This document shows, in pieces, positions 7,051-13,924 of a stretch of 15,892 nucleotides of DNA; position 1 is the stretch's first letter; every line of letters starts with the position of its first letter. Source of the stretch: Lachnospiraceae bacterium (GTDB lineage: Bacteria; Bacillota; Clostridia; Lachnospirales; Lachnospiraceae); contig JAILNW010000203.1 of assembly GCA_024691145.1 (NCBI GenBank), positions 1-15,892 of the forward strand, in the 5' to 3' direction. A program made the translations under genes and the position numbers. The notes under the pieces are model-generated. The model was not told where the DNA came from and ran no database searches. It was given only the letters and a program-made list of their open reading frames with translations.

Positions 7051-7162
7051 TCATATAATAAACACTGCCATTGTCCTCTAATTCCTCTGGCAAAACATCC
7101 GGCAAATATTTTTTAATATTCTCATTTATAATACAGCTTATTTTATTAAGTATTTTGTTCAT
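7019..7162 (-). CDS. Small 47-aa protein translationally linked to the DUF2185 gene
   Basis: A 47-codon ORF starting MNKILNKISCIINENIKKYL and ending NGNDGTEFDC. It is likely real for three reasons. An AAGGTGA ribosome binding site precedes it. Its ATG lies only 3 nt after the TGA stop of the TIM-barrel gene. It fills an otherwise empty gap in the operon. The N-terminal half looks helical and basic; the rest is acidic. Its end overlaps the DUF2185 gene by 32 nt, which is +1 relative to it, so reinitiation, or a frameshift that would join the two, is possible. I do not recognise a family. Confidence 0.6.
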   Translation of the reverse strand: MNKILNKISCIINENIKKYLPDVLPEELEDNGSVYYMNGNDGTEFDC

Positions 7163-7165
7163 AAA

Positions 7166-7957
7166 TCACCTTAATCCATTTTTATCTAACCAGCTAACAG
7201 ACTCCTTAAGTGCAGCAACTGTCTTAGTTTCTACAACCAATCTGCAGTTACATTCCTTTGCCACCTGAAATCTCTGATTAAGATTAATTTCTCCAGTTCC
7301 TAATGTCATATGGTCTTTCTTTCCCAAGCTATCATGTATATGAAAATGATAAAGCTTATTTTTATTATCCATAATTATCTTTTCATCTACATTATTAACT
7401 GCATTAGAATGTCCAATATCCCATGTTAATCCAAATACATGGCTTTTAAGAAGATACTCTATTGCTGACACTTCATACTCTTTGTATCCATCAGTATTTT
7501 CTATACATATCTTTATATCAGAATCACCAATTGCCTTCTCACAGCCAGCACGAAATTCCTCAAATGACTTCATATAATCATTAAAGTATTGCTTAAATAA
7601 CTGAACTTTTCTGTCGGGAAGTGTAAAATGCACTCCATGATTCATATGCATATTAAGTATCGGCACATTTAATTGTTTTGCAACCTGAATTGCTCTGTAC
7701 ACTGTCTCACTATATGCATTTGCAACTGCTTTATTAAAATCGCACACATTAAGATTCTCGTCAAGATGTATAGTAAAACCTATCTGGTATTTTTCCTTTA
7801 ACTCTTTAAGGTACTCAATATTCTCTAACTGTTCTATCTGATACTGTGGCAAGTTCATATTTAATTCCACAAAAGATAAATCTAATTCCTTGCACAGTTT
7901 AATAGTATCTTCTAAACTATCTATTTCTATTAATGTTGGCATACCATATTGTAACAT
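7166..7957 (-). CDS. Sugar phosphate isomerase/epimerase-like TIM barrel
   Basis: A 263-residue AP-endonuclease-2/xylose-isomerase-like TIM barrel (PF01261 style). Likely metal-site residues are Glu153 (CIENTDG), Asp180 and His183 (TWDIGHSN), His206/His208 (YHFHIHDS) and Glu243 (VVETK), spread over the barrel strands as in this fold. The N-terminal strand (YGMPTLIEIDS) and the length are normal. The ATG has AAGGAGG nine bases upstream, 14 nt after the stop of the acyltransferase fusion. This fold covers sugar isomerases, epimerases and endonuclease IV. HFHIHD and the absence of DNA-binding loops favour a small-molecule role. The substrate cannot be told from sequence. Confidence 0.87.
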   Translation of the reverse strand: MLQYGMPTLIEIDSLEDTIKLCKELDLSFVELNMNLPQYQIEQLENIEYLKELKEKYQIGFTIHLDENLNVCDFNKAVANAYSETVYRAIQVAKQLNVPILNMHMNHGVHFTLPDRKVQLFKQYFNDYMKSFEEFRAGCEKAIGDSDIKICIENTDGYKEYEVSAIEYLLKSHVFGLTWDIGHSNAVNNVDEKIIMDNKNKLYHFHIHDSLGKKDHMTLGTGEINLNQRFQVAKECNCRLVVETKTVAALKESVSWLDKNGLR

Positions 7958-7971
7958 ATGACTTCTCCTCC

Positions 7972-9288
7972 TTAATCTTCCTTAAAACCAAAATATTCAT
8001 TAGCTTCTTTACGGCTATGAAAAATAATAACATTTTTATCAGAATACTTTTTAAATAATTCAAGCAATACAGGTTTTGAATTATTCGTATATTGTTTTAC
8101 TAAAGTAACTAATTCAGGGTCAATCTCATTCTCTGTCCAAGGCATATCATCTCGTTCCTGTCCAACTCTTTCAGTAATTCCCTGTAAACACACTTCTTCA
8201 TCATAATCTAAAAAAATAATTGTATCACAAGCAGCAATTCTTTTTTCATATGTCCTCTTGAAGTCACCATCTATAATCCAGCTGTCTTCCATTAGTATAC
8301 CATCAAGTATTCTGTCAAATTCCTCTCTTGTTATATTAGTTCGGTCTTTCTTCCACCAGATGTTATCCAGGTGATATAATGGCAGATTTGTGAGACCATG
8401 AATTCTTTTAGCCAACCTGCTTTTTCCACTGCCTGGACATCCAAGCACCAACAATCTTTTAAACTTTATCCTATTTTTCCCTATATTTTTTAGCCTTCCG
8501 CAACTGTTTCTTAATACACCGCCAGCTAAAAGATGCTCCTTTACCTTAATTTGCAGTGAAGTATCTTCCGGCAAAGTGCTGTAATCATTCGTTCTTTTAT
8601 TAAATATCCACTCAACAAATTCCATGTCTACATCACCTTCATCATATATATCAAATCTATTCTGAAAGCTAATAATATTAGAATTACTGTTTAACATGCT
8701 TTTTAATGTACTATCTAACAGCCATGAGCAACACTGAAACTCAGCCCCAGCTAATTCCTTATAGTATCTTTCAAAAAATTTATGTGCATCATGTATGGAT
8801 TTTTCTACTGCAACAGGTGTAAAATCAGCATCCGAAGGAATATGTATACTGATTATGCTTTTACCTTCTTCTGGTATTATTTCATATTCCAACTGTCCTA
8901 TCCTGTATAAATGACCACCAACCTGCCTTGTTGTCCACCACTGACGGTCAAAACAATACTTTCCTGTTATTTTATAAGTTTCACCAATAAAACGTGTAAA
9001 ACATTTCATTGTGTCATAATAAATTTCATCTGAAATTCCCTTGTTTTTATAAAATGTATATGTATCTAAGGCTGCCCTAAGCATACATGAAAAAATCTTA
9101 ATACCATCATTATCCTCTCCAAGTATCTCTATAACCTTATTTCTAGCATCCTTCATATCTCCATATACATAATATCTTTTTTGAAGCTCATCTGCTTTTT
9201 TAAAATCAAACTTCTCTGTAAAAGCTAAAACTCTTTCCTTAACTTCATCCTGCAGATTAATCTTGTTGCATAATGTAATTAAATCCAA
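7972..9288 (-). CDS. Acyltransferase-domain / P-loop adenylate kinase-like fusion protein
   Basis: A 438-residue two-part protein. Residues 1 to about 270 resemble the 'acyltransferase domain-containing' proteins with an N-terminal helical domain and a GNAT-like C-terminal domain (NAT_N/GNAT_C style; note the WWTTRQVGGHLYRIGQLEYE segment at 117-136). Residues about 276-432 are an adenylate kinase/FlaR-like nucleotide kinase with Walker A GCPGSGKS at 283-290, the substrate region LPLYHLDNIWWK, SWIIDGDFKRT, and a lid-like ERVGQERDDMPW. In my experience the kinase-like part is usually a separate gene of about 170 aa, so a fusion is notable. The start is TTG at 9288, chosen because AAGGAGG lies eight bases upstream and no ATG is available. 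It is the first long gene of the operon. Confidence 0.82.
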   Translation of the reverse strand: MDLITLCNKINLQDEVKERVLAFTEKFDFKKADELQKRYYVYGDMKDARNKVIEILGEDNDGIKIFSCMLRAALDTYTFYKNKGISDEIYYDTMKCFTRFIGETYKITGKYCFDRQWWTTRQVGGHLYRIGQLEYEIIPEEGKSIISIHIPSDADFTPVAVEKSIHDAHKFFERYYKELAGAEFQCCSWLLDSTLKSMLNSNSNIISFQNRFDIYDEGDVDMEFVEWIFNKRTNDYSTLPEDTSLQIKVKEHLLAGGVLRNSCGRLKNIGKNRIKFKRLLVLGCPGSGKSRLAKRIHGLTNLPLYHLDNIWWKKDRTNITREEFDRILDGILMEDSWIIDGDFKRTYEKRIAACDTIIFLDYDEEVCLQGITERVGQERDDMPWTENEIDPELVTLVKQYTNNSKPVLLELFKKYSDKNVIIFHSRKEANEYFGFKED

Positions 9289-9303
9289 AGAATACTCCTC
9301 CTT

Positions 9304-9467
9304 ATTGGTTAAGATTGGTTAATTTTATTTATTAATTAACCAATTAACTAATTAAAAAGCCTTTATTTATAGGCATTAAAACCTTTAGATTGGTTATTTT
9401 ATTGGTTAAGATTGGTTAAATTTTTTATTAATTAACCAATTAACCAATAATAAACCCTTCATTTATA
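9304..9467. repeat. Tandem imperfect hairpin repeats in the operon leader
   Basis: Two direct repeat units, 9304-9371 and 9401-9467 (97-bp period; I count 60 of 68 aligned positions identical). Each is internally inverted: TTGGTTAAGATTGGTTAA on the left arm and TTAATTAACCAATTAACYAA on the right. A further TTGGTTA lies between them at 9390-9396. The first unit directly abuts the AAGGAGG (9297-9303) of the TTG-start gene, so in the minus-strand mRNA the last hairpin stands against the ribosome binding site. The function is unknown; leader regulation, mRNA protection or a small mobile repeat are options. Confidence 0.7.
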
Positions 9468-9494
9468 AGTTTTATTTCTAAACATTTTTATTTT

Positions 9495-9542
9495 TTATCC
9501 AGTTAGCTGAGTAACACTGTTCAATTCATAGGAATCTGACAT
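9495..9542 (-). pseudogene. 15-codon leader ORF, possible remnant of a helix-turn-helix regulator
   Basis: The first ORF after the operon promoter: ATG at 9542, MSDSYELNSVTQLTG, then TAA. AAGGTGA lies just upstream. The peptide resembles the first residues of MerR-like helix-turn-helix proteins (the stretch before and into the first helix), and then stops where the A-rich, hairpin-repeat region begins. It could be the stub of a regulator lost by deletion or repeat insertion, or a translated leader peptide. Evidence is limited to this short stretch. Confidence 0.3.
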
Positions 9543-9575
9543 TTTCTCACCTTACTTTCTCAAAACTATGTTGTA

Positions 9576-9604
9576 ATTATACTACACCAGATAAATGATA
9601 GCAA
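9576..9604 (-). promoter_or_regulatory. Promoter of the acyltransferase operon
   Basis: On the minus strand: -35 TTGCTA (9599-9604), 17-bp spacer, -10 TATAAT (9576-9581). A start near 9569 gives a leader of about 280 nt before the TTG start at 9288, containing the short ORF and the tandem hairpins. It faces away from the XRE gene promoter. Confidence 0.65.
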
Positions 9605-9638
9605 TATTTTTCTATATATTTCCAAATGTCATCTCTAG

Positions 9639-9678
9639 GCAACAGCGTGTTGCTTTTACATATCATCATACTATGATA
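9639..9678 (+). promoter_or_regulatory. XRE gene promoter with two candidate operator palindromes
   Basis: The -35 is TTGCTT (9650-9655), the spacer 16 bp and the -10 TATGAT (9672-9677), before the ATG at 9705. Two dyads overlap it: GCAACA-GCG-TGTTGC (9639-9653) over the -35 box and TATCAT-N6-ATGATA (9661-9678) over the -10 box. Either could be the site for autorepression by the XRE protein, which might also affect the divergent promoter at 9576-9604. Confidence 0.5.
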
Positions 9679-9704
9679 CAATATTACCAAGGAGATGATT
9701 CGAA

Positions 9705-10469
9705 ATGGAGACAAAGGATATAATTAACGAACTTCGTGTTAAAAATGGACTTTCCCAGGATGCACTTGCCAAAAAAGTATTTGTTACACGTCAGGCTGTT
9801 TCAAGATGGGAAAGCGGTGAAACCATACCAAATACTGAAACTCTTAAGCTTTTATCAGAACTCTTTGGAGTTTCAATTAATACTCTTTTAGGCACTCATC
9901 ATAAATTAATTTGCCAGTGTTGTGGCATGCCTATGGAAGAAAGCATAATCAGCAAAGAGAAAGATGGTTCAAGTAATATTAATTACTGCAAATGGTGTTA
10001 CGCTGATGGAGAATATATGTACAGTGACATGGATAATCTTATAGATGTATGTATAAAAAACATGGACCACAAGGAACATAGCGAAGATGAACTTAGAGCA
10101 TATCTTAAAGCAGAGCTTCCTAAACTGGACTATTGGAAACGATATGAAGAACTCAGTAATGGCAGTGCTTTTGAAGAATTTAAACAAACCCTTATTAAAG
10201 AAATCAATGATTTAAAGGTAGAAGGCATGCCACCGGTTAAATCTCTTAATGCCCTTGTAGGCAGTTATGTTAATCTTGAATACAGACTTCCAAATGGCAA
10301 AACGGTTAAGTTCTTAGATGACAATGCAACCTATCTTGGAAATCAGCTGGAATGCGAATTTGACGATTCCGTATGTTTTGGAATACTTGCAAATATGGAT
10401 TTTATACTTATCTGCACATACGGAGAAAATGGCACTAATCCAGAATTACTTATTTATAAAAAAAGATAA
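9705..10469 (+). CDS. XRE-family regulator with zinc-ribbon and C-terminal sensor-like domain
   Basis: A 254-residue protein in three parts. Residues 5-60 are a Cro/CI-type helix-turn-helix (NGLSQDALAKKVFVTRQAVSRWESG). Residues about 68-120 form a small zinc-ribbon domain with C70-Q-C-C73 and C95-K-W-C98 as likely ligands, followed by DGEYMYSDMDNLIDVCI, a Zn_ribbon_2 pattern. Residues about 178-254 are an unassigned beta-rich domain (GSYVNLEYRLPNGKTVKFLDD). AAGGAG precedes the ATG. It is divergent from the acyltransferase operon and ends in a shared terminator. Local regulation of itself and perhaps the divergent operon is inferred; the signal is unknown. Confidence 0.87.
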   Translation: METKDIINELRVKNGLSQDALAKKVFVTRQAVSRWESGETIPNTETLKLLSELFGVSINTLLGTHHKLICQCCGMPMEESIISKEKDGSSNINYCKWCYADGEYMYSDMDNLIDVCIKNMDHKEHSEDELRAYLKAELPKLDYWKRYEELSNGSAFEEFKQTLIKEINDLKVEGMPPVKSLNALVGSYVNLEYRLPNGKTVKFLDDNATYLGNQLECEFDDSVCFGILANMDFILICTYGENGTNPELLIYKKR

Positions 10470-10472
10470 CCA

Positions 10473-10506
10473 AAAGCTCTATGAGTGTTTTTTCTCATAG
10501 AGCTTT
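10473..10506. terminator. Bidirectional terminator between XRE and NUDIX genes
   Basis: A perfect 13-bp stem, AAAGCTCTATGAG (10473-10485) with CTCATAGAGCTTT (10494-10506), around an 8-nt loop. It begins 4 nt after the XRE stop and lies 13 nt past the NUDIX stop on the other strand. The A/T ends of the stem supply the U-tract in both directions, so it can serve both convergent genes. Confidence 0.8.
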
Positions 10507-10518
10507 AGCATTTAACAA

Positions 10519-10947
10519 TTAATCTATATATTTTCCCCATTCCGCAAATGCTCTTACATATTGCTCTTCATCCTCTAATTGTCTTTTCTTAATATCGTCT
10601 AAAGTAAGCCACTCATAACTTTCATGTTCTGCACTCAGTGTTACATCGCCATTAGTCCACTGACAAAGATAATTAATTCCAACTAATTGAAATCCCTTAT
10701 CATTTTTACAATAAGTCCATACATCGATAGGCTTAATAATATTAACCTTTAAGCCAACTTCCTCCATGATCTCTCTTCTCAGTGCCTCAATTGGTTCCTC
10801 ACCAAACTCAAGTCTTCCTCCAGGCTGGTCTATTCTTAAATCAGGATCAGGATCCTCTTTTGCTTCTTCCTTTGTTTTATAAATAACTAACAACTTGTCA
10901 TCTTTAAAAATATAACCCTTGTTAGCAACTCCAAATTCATACTTCAT
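10519..10947 (-). CDS. NUDIX hydrolase
   Basis: A 142-residue NUDIX protein. The full Nudix box GX5EX7REUXEEXGU is present at 44-66 (GRLEFGEEPIEALRREIMEEVGL pattern, with R58-E59 and E62-E63 as metal-site residues). It hydrolyses a nucleoside diphosphate linked to another group; the class cannot be fixed, and it could be a housecleaning (d)NTPase or an ADP-sugar/dinucleotide enzyme. The length is normal. AAGGAGG precedes the ATG. It appears to be a single-gene unit with its own promoter (10990-11017) and the shared terminator at 10473-10506. Confidence 0.92.
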   Translation of the reverse strand: MKYEFGVANKGYIFKDDKLLVIYKTKEEAKEDPDPDLRIDQPGGRLEFGEEPIEALRREIMEEVGLKVNIIKPIDVWTYCKNDKGFQLVGINYLCQWTNGDVTLSAEHESYEWLTLDDIKKRQLEDEEQYVRAFAEWGKYID

Positions 10948-10989
10948 ATTGCCCTCCTTAAATTACCTGATATTTATCTAATCCATTCT

Positions 10990-11017
10990 ATCATATTATT
11001 CGTATTCTGTTAAGCAA
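10990..11017 (-). promoter_or_regulatory. Probable NUDIX gene promoter
   Basis: On the minus strand: -35 TTGCTT (11012-11017), 16-bp spacer, -10 TATGAT (10990-10995), about 40 nt before the ATG at 10947. The box sequences and spacing are the same as at the XRE promoter (TTGCTT, 16 bp, TATGATANAAT), which may hint at shared control or be chance. Confidence 0.45.
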
Positions 11018-11051
11018 TATAATGAGTTTTAATTTTTTTTATTTTTTTCTA

Positions 11052-11114
11052 TTGACAAAACTCCATACTCATGTTATTGTATTATTGTACTAAGTGATTA
11101 ATACAATAATACAA
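11052..11114 (+). promoter_or_regulatory. Promoter and inverted-repeat operator of the GntR-ABC operon
   Basis: The -35 is TTGACA (11052-11057), the spacer 17 bp and the -10 TATTGT (11075-11080). A perfect 13-bp inverted repeat, TTGTATTATTGTA (11077-11089) and TACAATAATACAA (11102-11114) with a 12-bp gap, begins inside the -10 box and covers the expected start site. This is where a repressor would block initiation. The TTGTA...TACAA ends resemble operators of YtrA-type GntR proteins, so autorepression by the first gene is likely. Confidence 0.75.
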
Positions 11115-11144
11115 AATAAAATCTGTAGAAAGGAGACTTTTAAT

Positions 11145-11507
11145 ATGCCATGGAATCTTAATTCAGACAGTCCTATCTTTTTACAGATTACTGATTATAT
11201 CAAGAATGATATTGTTTTGGGGAGATACAAATCAGGTGATAAACTGCCAAGTGTTCGCGACCTTGCTGTTGAAGCCGGTGTAAATCCTAATACAATGCAA
11301 AGAGCACTCAGTAATCTTGAGCAGACAGGACTTGTTCACTCAGAAAGAACCAGTGGACGTTTTATAACTGAGGATGAGAACATAATTAAAGAATTAAAGA
11401 CATCGCTGGTTAATAAACAAATTGAAGAATTCTTCATAAACATGAAGAAACTAGGATTAAATGAAGAAGAAATCTTGCAATTGGTTAGTGATTTTGCAGG
11501 TAAATAA
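11145..11507 (+). CDS. GntR-family (YtrA subfamily) transcriptional regulator
   Basis: A 120-residue YtrA-type repressor. Residues 10-75 form the winged helix (PIFLQITDYIKNDIVLGRY, GDKLPSVRDLAVEAGVNPNT, then ERTSGRFIT). A short C-terminal helical part of about 40 residues replaces the large ligand domain of other GntR proteins. An open frame begins at 11094, but AAAGGAG nine bases before the ATG at 11145 fixes the start at MPWNLNSDS, as is typical for the family. It is the first gene of a three-gene operon with an ABC ATPase (35 nt later) and permease, and probably represses it. YtrA-type systems often respond to cell-wall antibiotics; the inducer here is unknown. Confidence 0.92.
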   Translation: MPWNLNSDSPIFLQITDYIKNDIVLGRYKSGDKLPSVRDLAVEAGVNPNTMQRALSNLEQTGLVHSERTSGRFITEDENIIKELKTSLVNKQIEEFFINMKKLGLNEEEILQLVSDFAGK

Positions 11508-11542
11508 TTGGATTTAAAACATTTATAAAGGAGAGAGTAATT

Positions 11543-12241
11543 ATGAGTAACTTGTTAACAATACAAGGGCTTACAAAGAAATATGGTTCTAATACAGCCC
11601 TTAATAATATAAACCTGTCCATAGCTCCTGGTCATATTACAGGACTGCTTGGACCTAATGGAAGTGGTAAAACCACATTAATTAAGACTATATGCGGACT
11701 TTTAGTTCCTAACTCAGGCACAATTTCAGTTGATGGTAACCCTGTAGGAATTGAAAGTAAGAAAATCATATCATATCTTCCTGATTGTACTTGTCTGGAT
11801 GACAGTATGACTATTACCGCAATCGTAAAAACATTTAAGTATTTTTTTGAGGATTTTGATACTGAAAGAGCTTATGAAATGCTTTCAAATCTTAGCATAG
11901 ACACAAAGGCCAGATTTAAAACACTCTCAAAGGGTACAAAGGAAAAAGTCCAGCTGATCCTTGCAATGAGCAGAAGAGCCAAATTATATCTTCTTGACGA
12001 ACCTATTGGCGGAGTGGATCCTGCTGCAAGAGAATATATAATTAATACTATAATGAATAATTATGATCCTTCTGCTTCCATTATTATTTCAACACATCTT
12101 ATATCTGATGTGGAACAATTAATGGATGATGCAATTTTTCTACAGAATGGACAGGTTAAACTTCATAAACCAGTAGATGATATCAGAGACGAATATGGCA
12201 AATCACTTGATGAATATTTTAGGGAGGTATACAGATGTTAA
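11543..12241 (+). CDS. ABC transporter ATP-binding protein (YtrB-like)
   Basis: A 232-residue nucleotide-binding subunit of an ABC-2 type transporter. Walker A is GPNGSGKTT (37-45), the signature is LSKGTKEK (128-135, the LSKGT variant common in this subfamily), Walker B is LYLLDEP (148-154) and the switch histidine is His185. The usual Q-loop glutamine is not apparent in ISYLPDCTC (76-84). GGAGAG precedes the ATG. It lies 35 nt after the GntR gene and overlaps the permease start by 7 nt (ATGTTAA), so it is one operon. It should energise the permease encoded next; the exported compound is unknown, with peptide antibiotics or lipids likely from family precedent. Confidence 0.93.
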   Translation: MSNLLTIQGLTKKYGSNTALNNINLSIAPGHITGLLGPNGSGKTTLIKTICGLLVPNSGTISVDGNPVGIESKKIISYLPDCTCLDDSMTITAIVKTFKYFFEDFDTERAYEMLSNLSIDTKARFKTLSKGTKEKVQLILAMSRRAKLYLLDEPIGGVDPAAREYIINTIMNNYDPSASIIISTHLISDVEQLMDDAIFLQNGQVKLHKPVDDIRDEYGKSLDEYFREVYRC

Positions 12242-12960
12242 AAAAACTTATTAATTATGAATTAAAAAAAACAAGTAAAATAATGATTCCTGCATGTTTC
12301 ATTAGTTTGATATATAGCATTTTATGCGGAGTACAGATTTTACATTCATATGCAGGCTATAATGATCACTCACTTAATGATTTTGGAGATTACTTTGGAG
12401 AGACATCTTTTTATGTGTATCTTCCAATGATATTTGCAGCAACAATATTGCTTACTGTTCGTTACTATAAAAGTCTTTATGCTTCAGAGGGATACTTTGC
12501 ATTTACTCTCCCAGCAAGCATAAGTAATATTATATCTTCAAAAATTATAGTTGGTTTTATATGGGAAATTGCCACTATACTTTCTATCACTGTTGGGCTT
12601 TTTTCTACAATTGCATTTAACAAAAACGTTACTTTAAAAGACTGCTGTCTTAATGACTTTGTATCAGAACTATTAATTGCTTTTGTAGTTTGGGCAATTG
12701 TTTATTATTCTACATTGTATTTGTCTGTAACTATAGGCCGATTATGGAGTAAACATATAATTATAGGAACTTTCCTTTCCCTCCAAGTCATGCTCGCTGT
12801 ATTATTGTTTGGTTTAATAATAGTAAATTCTATCTTATATAATGTACTCACTACAACTATAATAACACTTATATTCTATTCAATATGTGCAATAATCGCA
12901 TTCTTTTTAATTAACTATATAAACATATTGATTACAAAGAAAACTTTAAACCTTGAATAA
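12235..12960 (+). CDS. ABC-2 type permease subunit
   Basis: A 241-residue integral membrane protein with about six hydrophobic segments, near 16-36, 59-77, 103-127, 143-166, 175-199 and 205-231. This is the size and layout of an ABC-2 permease. A basic cytoplasmic start (MLKKLINYELKKTSK) and the EGYFAFTLPAS segment after helix 2 are typical of Clostridia homologues near GntR/ATPase pairs. AGGGAGG lies seven bases before the ATG, within the end of the ATPase gene. It ends the operon, followed by a strong terminator. The transported substrate cannot be deduced. Confidence 0.88.
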   Translation: MLKKLINYELKKTSKIMIPACFISLIYSILCGVQILHSYAGYNDHSLNDFGDYFGETSFYVYLPMIFAATILLTVRYYKSLYASEGYFAFTLPASISNIISSKIIVGFIWEIATILSITVGLFSTIAFNKNVTLKDCCLNDFVSELLIAFVVWAIVYYSTLYLSVTIGRLWSKHIIIGTFLSLQVMLAVLLFGLIIVNSILYNVLTTTIITLIFYSICAIIAFFLINYINILITKKTLNLE

Positions 12961-12980
12961 AGATATATTTGTTGAAAAAT

Positions 12981-13018
12981 GGTGCATACCAAATTTTGTT
13001 TGATATGCACCTTTTTTT
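12981..13018. terminator. Terminator of the GntR-ABC operon, also facing the GNAT gene
   Basis: GGTGCATA (12981-12988) pairs with TATGCACC (13004-13011), with inner CAAA/TTTG pairing, and is followed by seven Ts (13012-13018). It is a good plus-strand terminator. The T-run touches the stop codon of the minus-strand GNAT gene (13018-13020). Read from the other side the stem is followed by ATTTTTC, so it probably ends that convergent transcript as well. Confidence 0.85.
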
Positions 13019-13881
13019 CAGGCATGAGTAATTGCCTGCATCATATATTCATTATTCCAATTTTCTTCAAAGAATTTTCCTTTTGTAAAAAATGTAGTAT
13101 CTTCTTCTTTAAGTTCACTTTTTTCAAATCCACTTGCTTCCTTAGGTGTAAAGCACAAAACAACCTTTTTTACTTGTGAGCCAAATGCAGCTACAACTTT
13201 ATATACATCACCTTCTCCAATGATTGCATGGAGTATAAGTGTGTCCTCTTCAAGTTCAGCAACTACATAGCTATCACAATCAGCAATATAATATACACAT
13301 TCATTCATGAATTGTGATAAATAAAACATGTAAAGCCCTGTATTTTCCACCATATATATCGAAGCATTCTGTTGTTTTGTTTCAAGAAGTTTAACCATTT
13401 TGTCAAAGTCCTTTTTGTCTTTCATACTTACTTTAGTAGTTTTATCTTCTCCATCTATTGAAACTTCCTTACTATACTGATGTTCCTTTGTTTCCTTAAA
13501 GCCAAATTTAGGATAGAAATCAAGTACTGAATCATTGGCAAATAAATATATTCCATCTGCCTTTCCTTCATAGTCCTTAAGTACCTCTTCCATAAGCATT
13601 CTTGCATAGCCTTTTCCTCTATGGTCAGGATTAGTCATAATAGTTCCTAATTGAATTAGTTTTACCACCTTACCATTATAATTCATATTGCAGGCATTAA
13701 CAGAGACATTTGATATAACCTCTCCATCAATAACCACAGAATATGGTATATAATTATCCTTCCAGAAACCATTCTGATACCAGGATTCAAAATTTAATCC
13801 AAAAGTAAGTTCAGAAAGTTTATTAAATGATTCCCTGAGAGATGGATTATCCCTATAATTCTTTTCAATCTGTATATTCAT
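13018..13881 (-). CDS. GNAT family N-acetyltransferase
   Basis: A 287-residue GNAT protein. The acetyl-CoA-binding motif A is at about 77-101 (QLGTIMTNPDHRGKGYARML, with R88-G-K-G-Y-A93), followed by the motif B strand and FANDSVLDFYPKFGF, the usual Y/F near the active site. The second half (about 150-287) is a further alpha/beta domain seen in longer GNATs and probably shapes the acceptor site. A frame begins at 13893, but that ATG overlaps the GGAGG which serves the ATG at 13881, so the start is MNIQIEKNY. The acceptor is unknown. It lies 217 nt after the PurN-like gene, with a repeat-rich spacer between. Confidence 0.88.
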   Translation of the reverse strand: MNIQIEKNYRDNPSLRESFNKLSELTFGLNFESWYQNGFWKDNYIPYSVVIDGEVISNVSVNACNMNYNGKVVKLIQLGTIMTNPDHRGKGYARMLMEEVLKDYEGKADGIYLFANDSVLDFYPKFGFKETKEHQYSKEVSIDGEDKTTKVSMKDKKDFDKMVKLLETKQQNASIYMVENTGLYMFYLSQFMNECVYYIADCDSYVVAELEEDTLILHAIIGEGDVYKVVAAFGSQVKKVVLCFTPKEASGFEKSELKEEDTTFFTKGKFFEENWNNEYMMQAITHA

Positions 13882-13924
13882 ATTTTCCTCCATGCTTAAT
13901 TTGAGTTATAATTTACACTTCTAT

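Noticed and set aside
9359..9374. GCCT...AGGC hairpin as a terminator within the leader
   Set aside because: Only four base pairs and a weak T-tract; it would not end transcription reliably.
9408..9462. 18-codon minus-strand ORF (MKGLLLVNWLINKKFNQS) and a 10-codon ORF further on in the repeat leader
   Set aside because: The 18-codon ORF has no proper ribosome binding site and both follow the AT-rich repeat itself; kept only as part of the leader.
9304..9467. Possible CRISPR array from the repeated TTGGTTAA motif
   Set aside because: The repeats are inverted as well as direct, the units are only two, there are no equal-length unique spacers, and no cas genes are near.
9289..9570. T-box or known riboswitch in the long leader
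   Set aside because: No T-box consensus sequence, specifier loop or recognised aptamer core could be found by eye.
11094..11144. Longer GntR N-terminus starting at 11094
   Set aside because: The extra codons lie in the operator, and AAAGGAG is correctly placed for the ATG at 11145.
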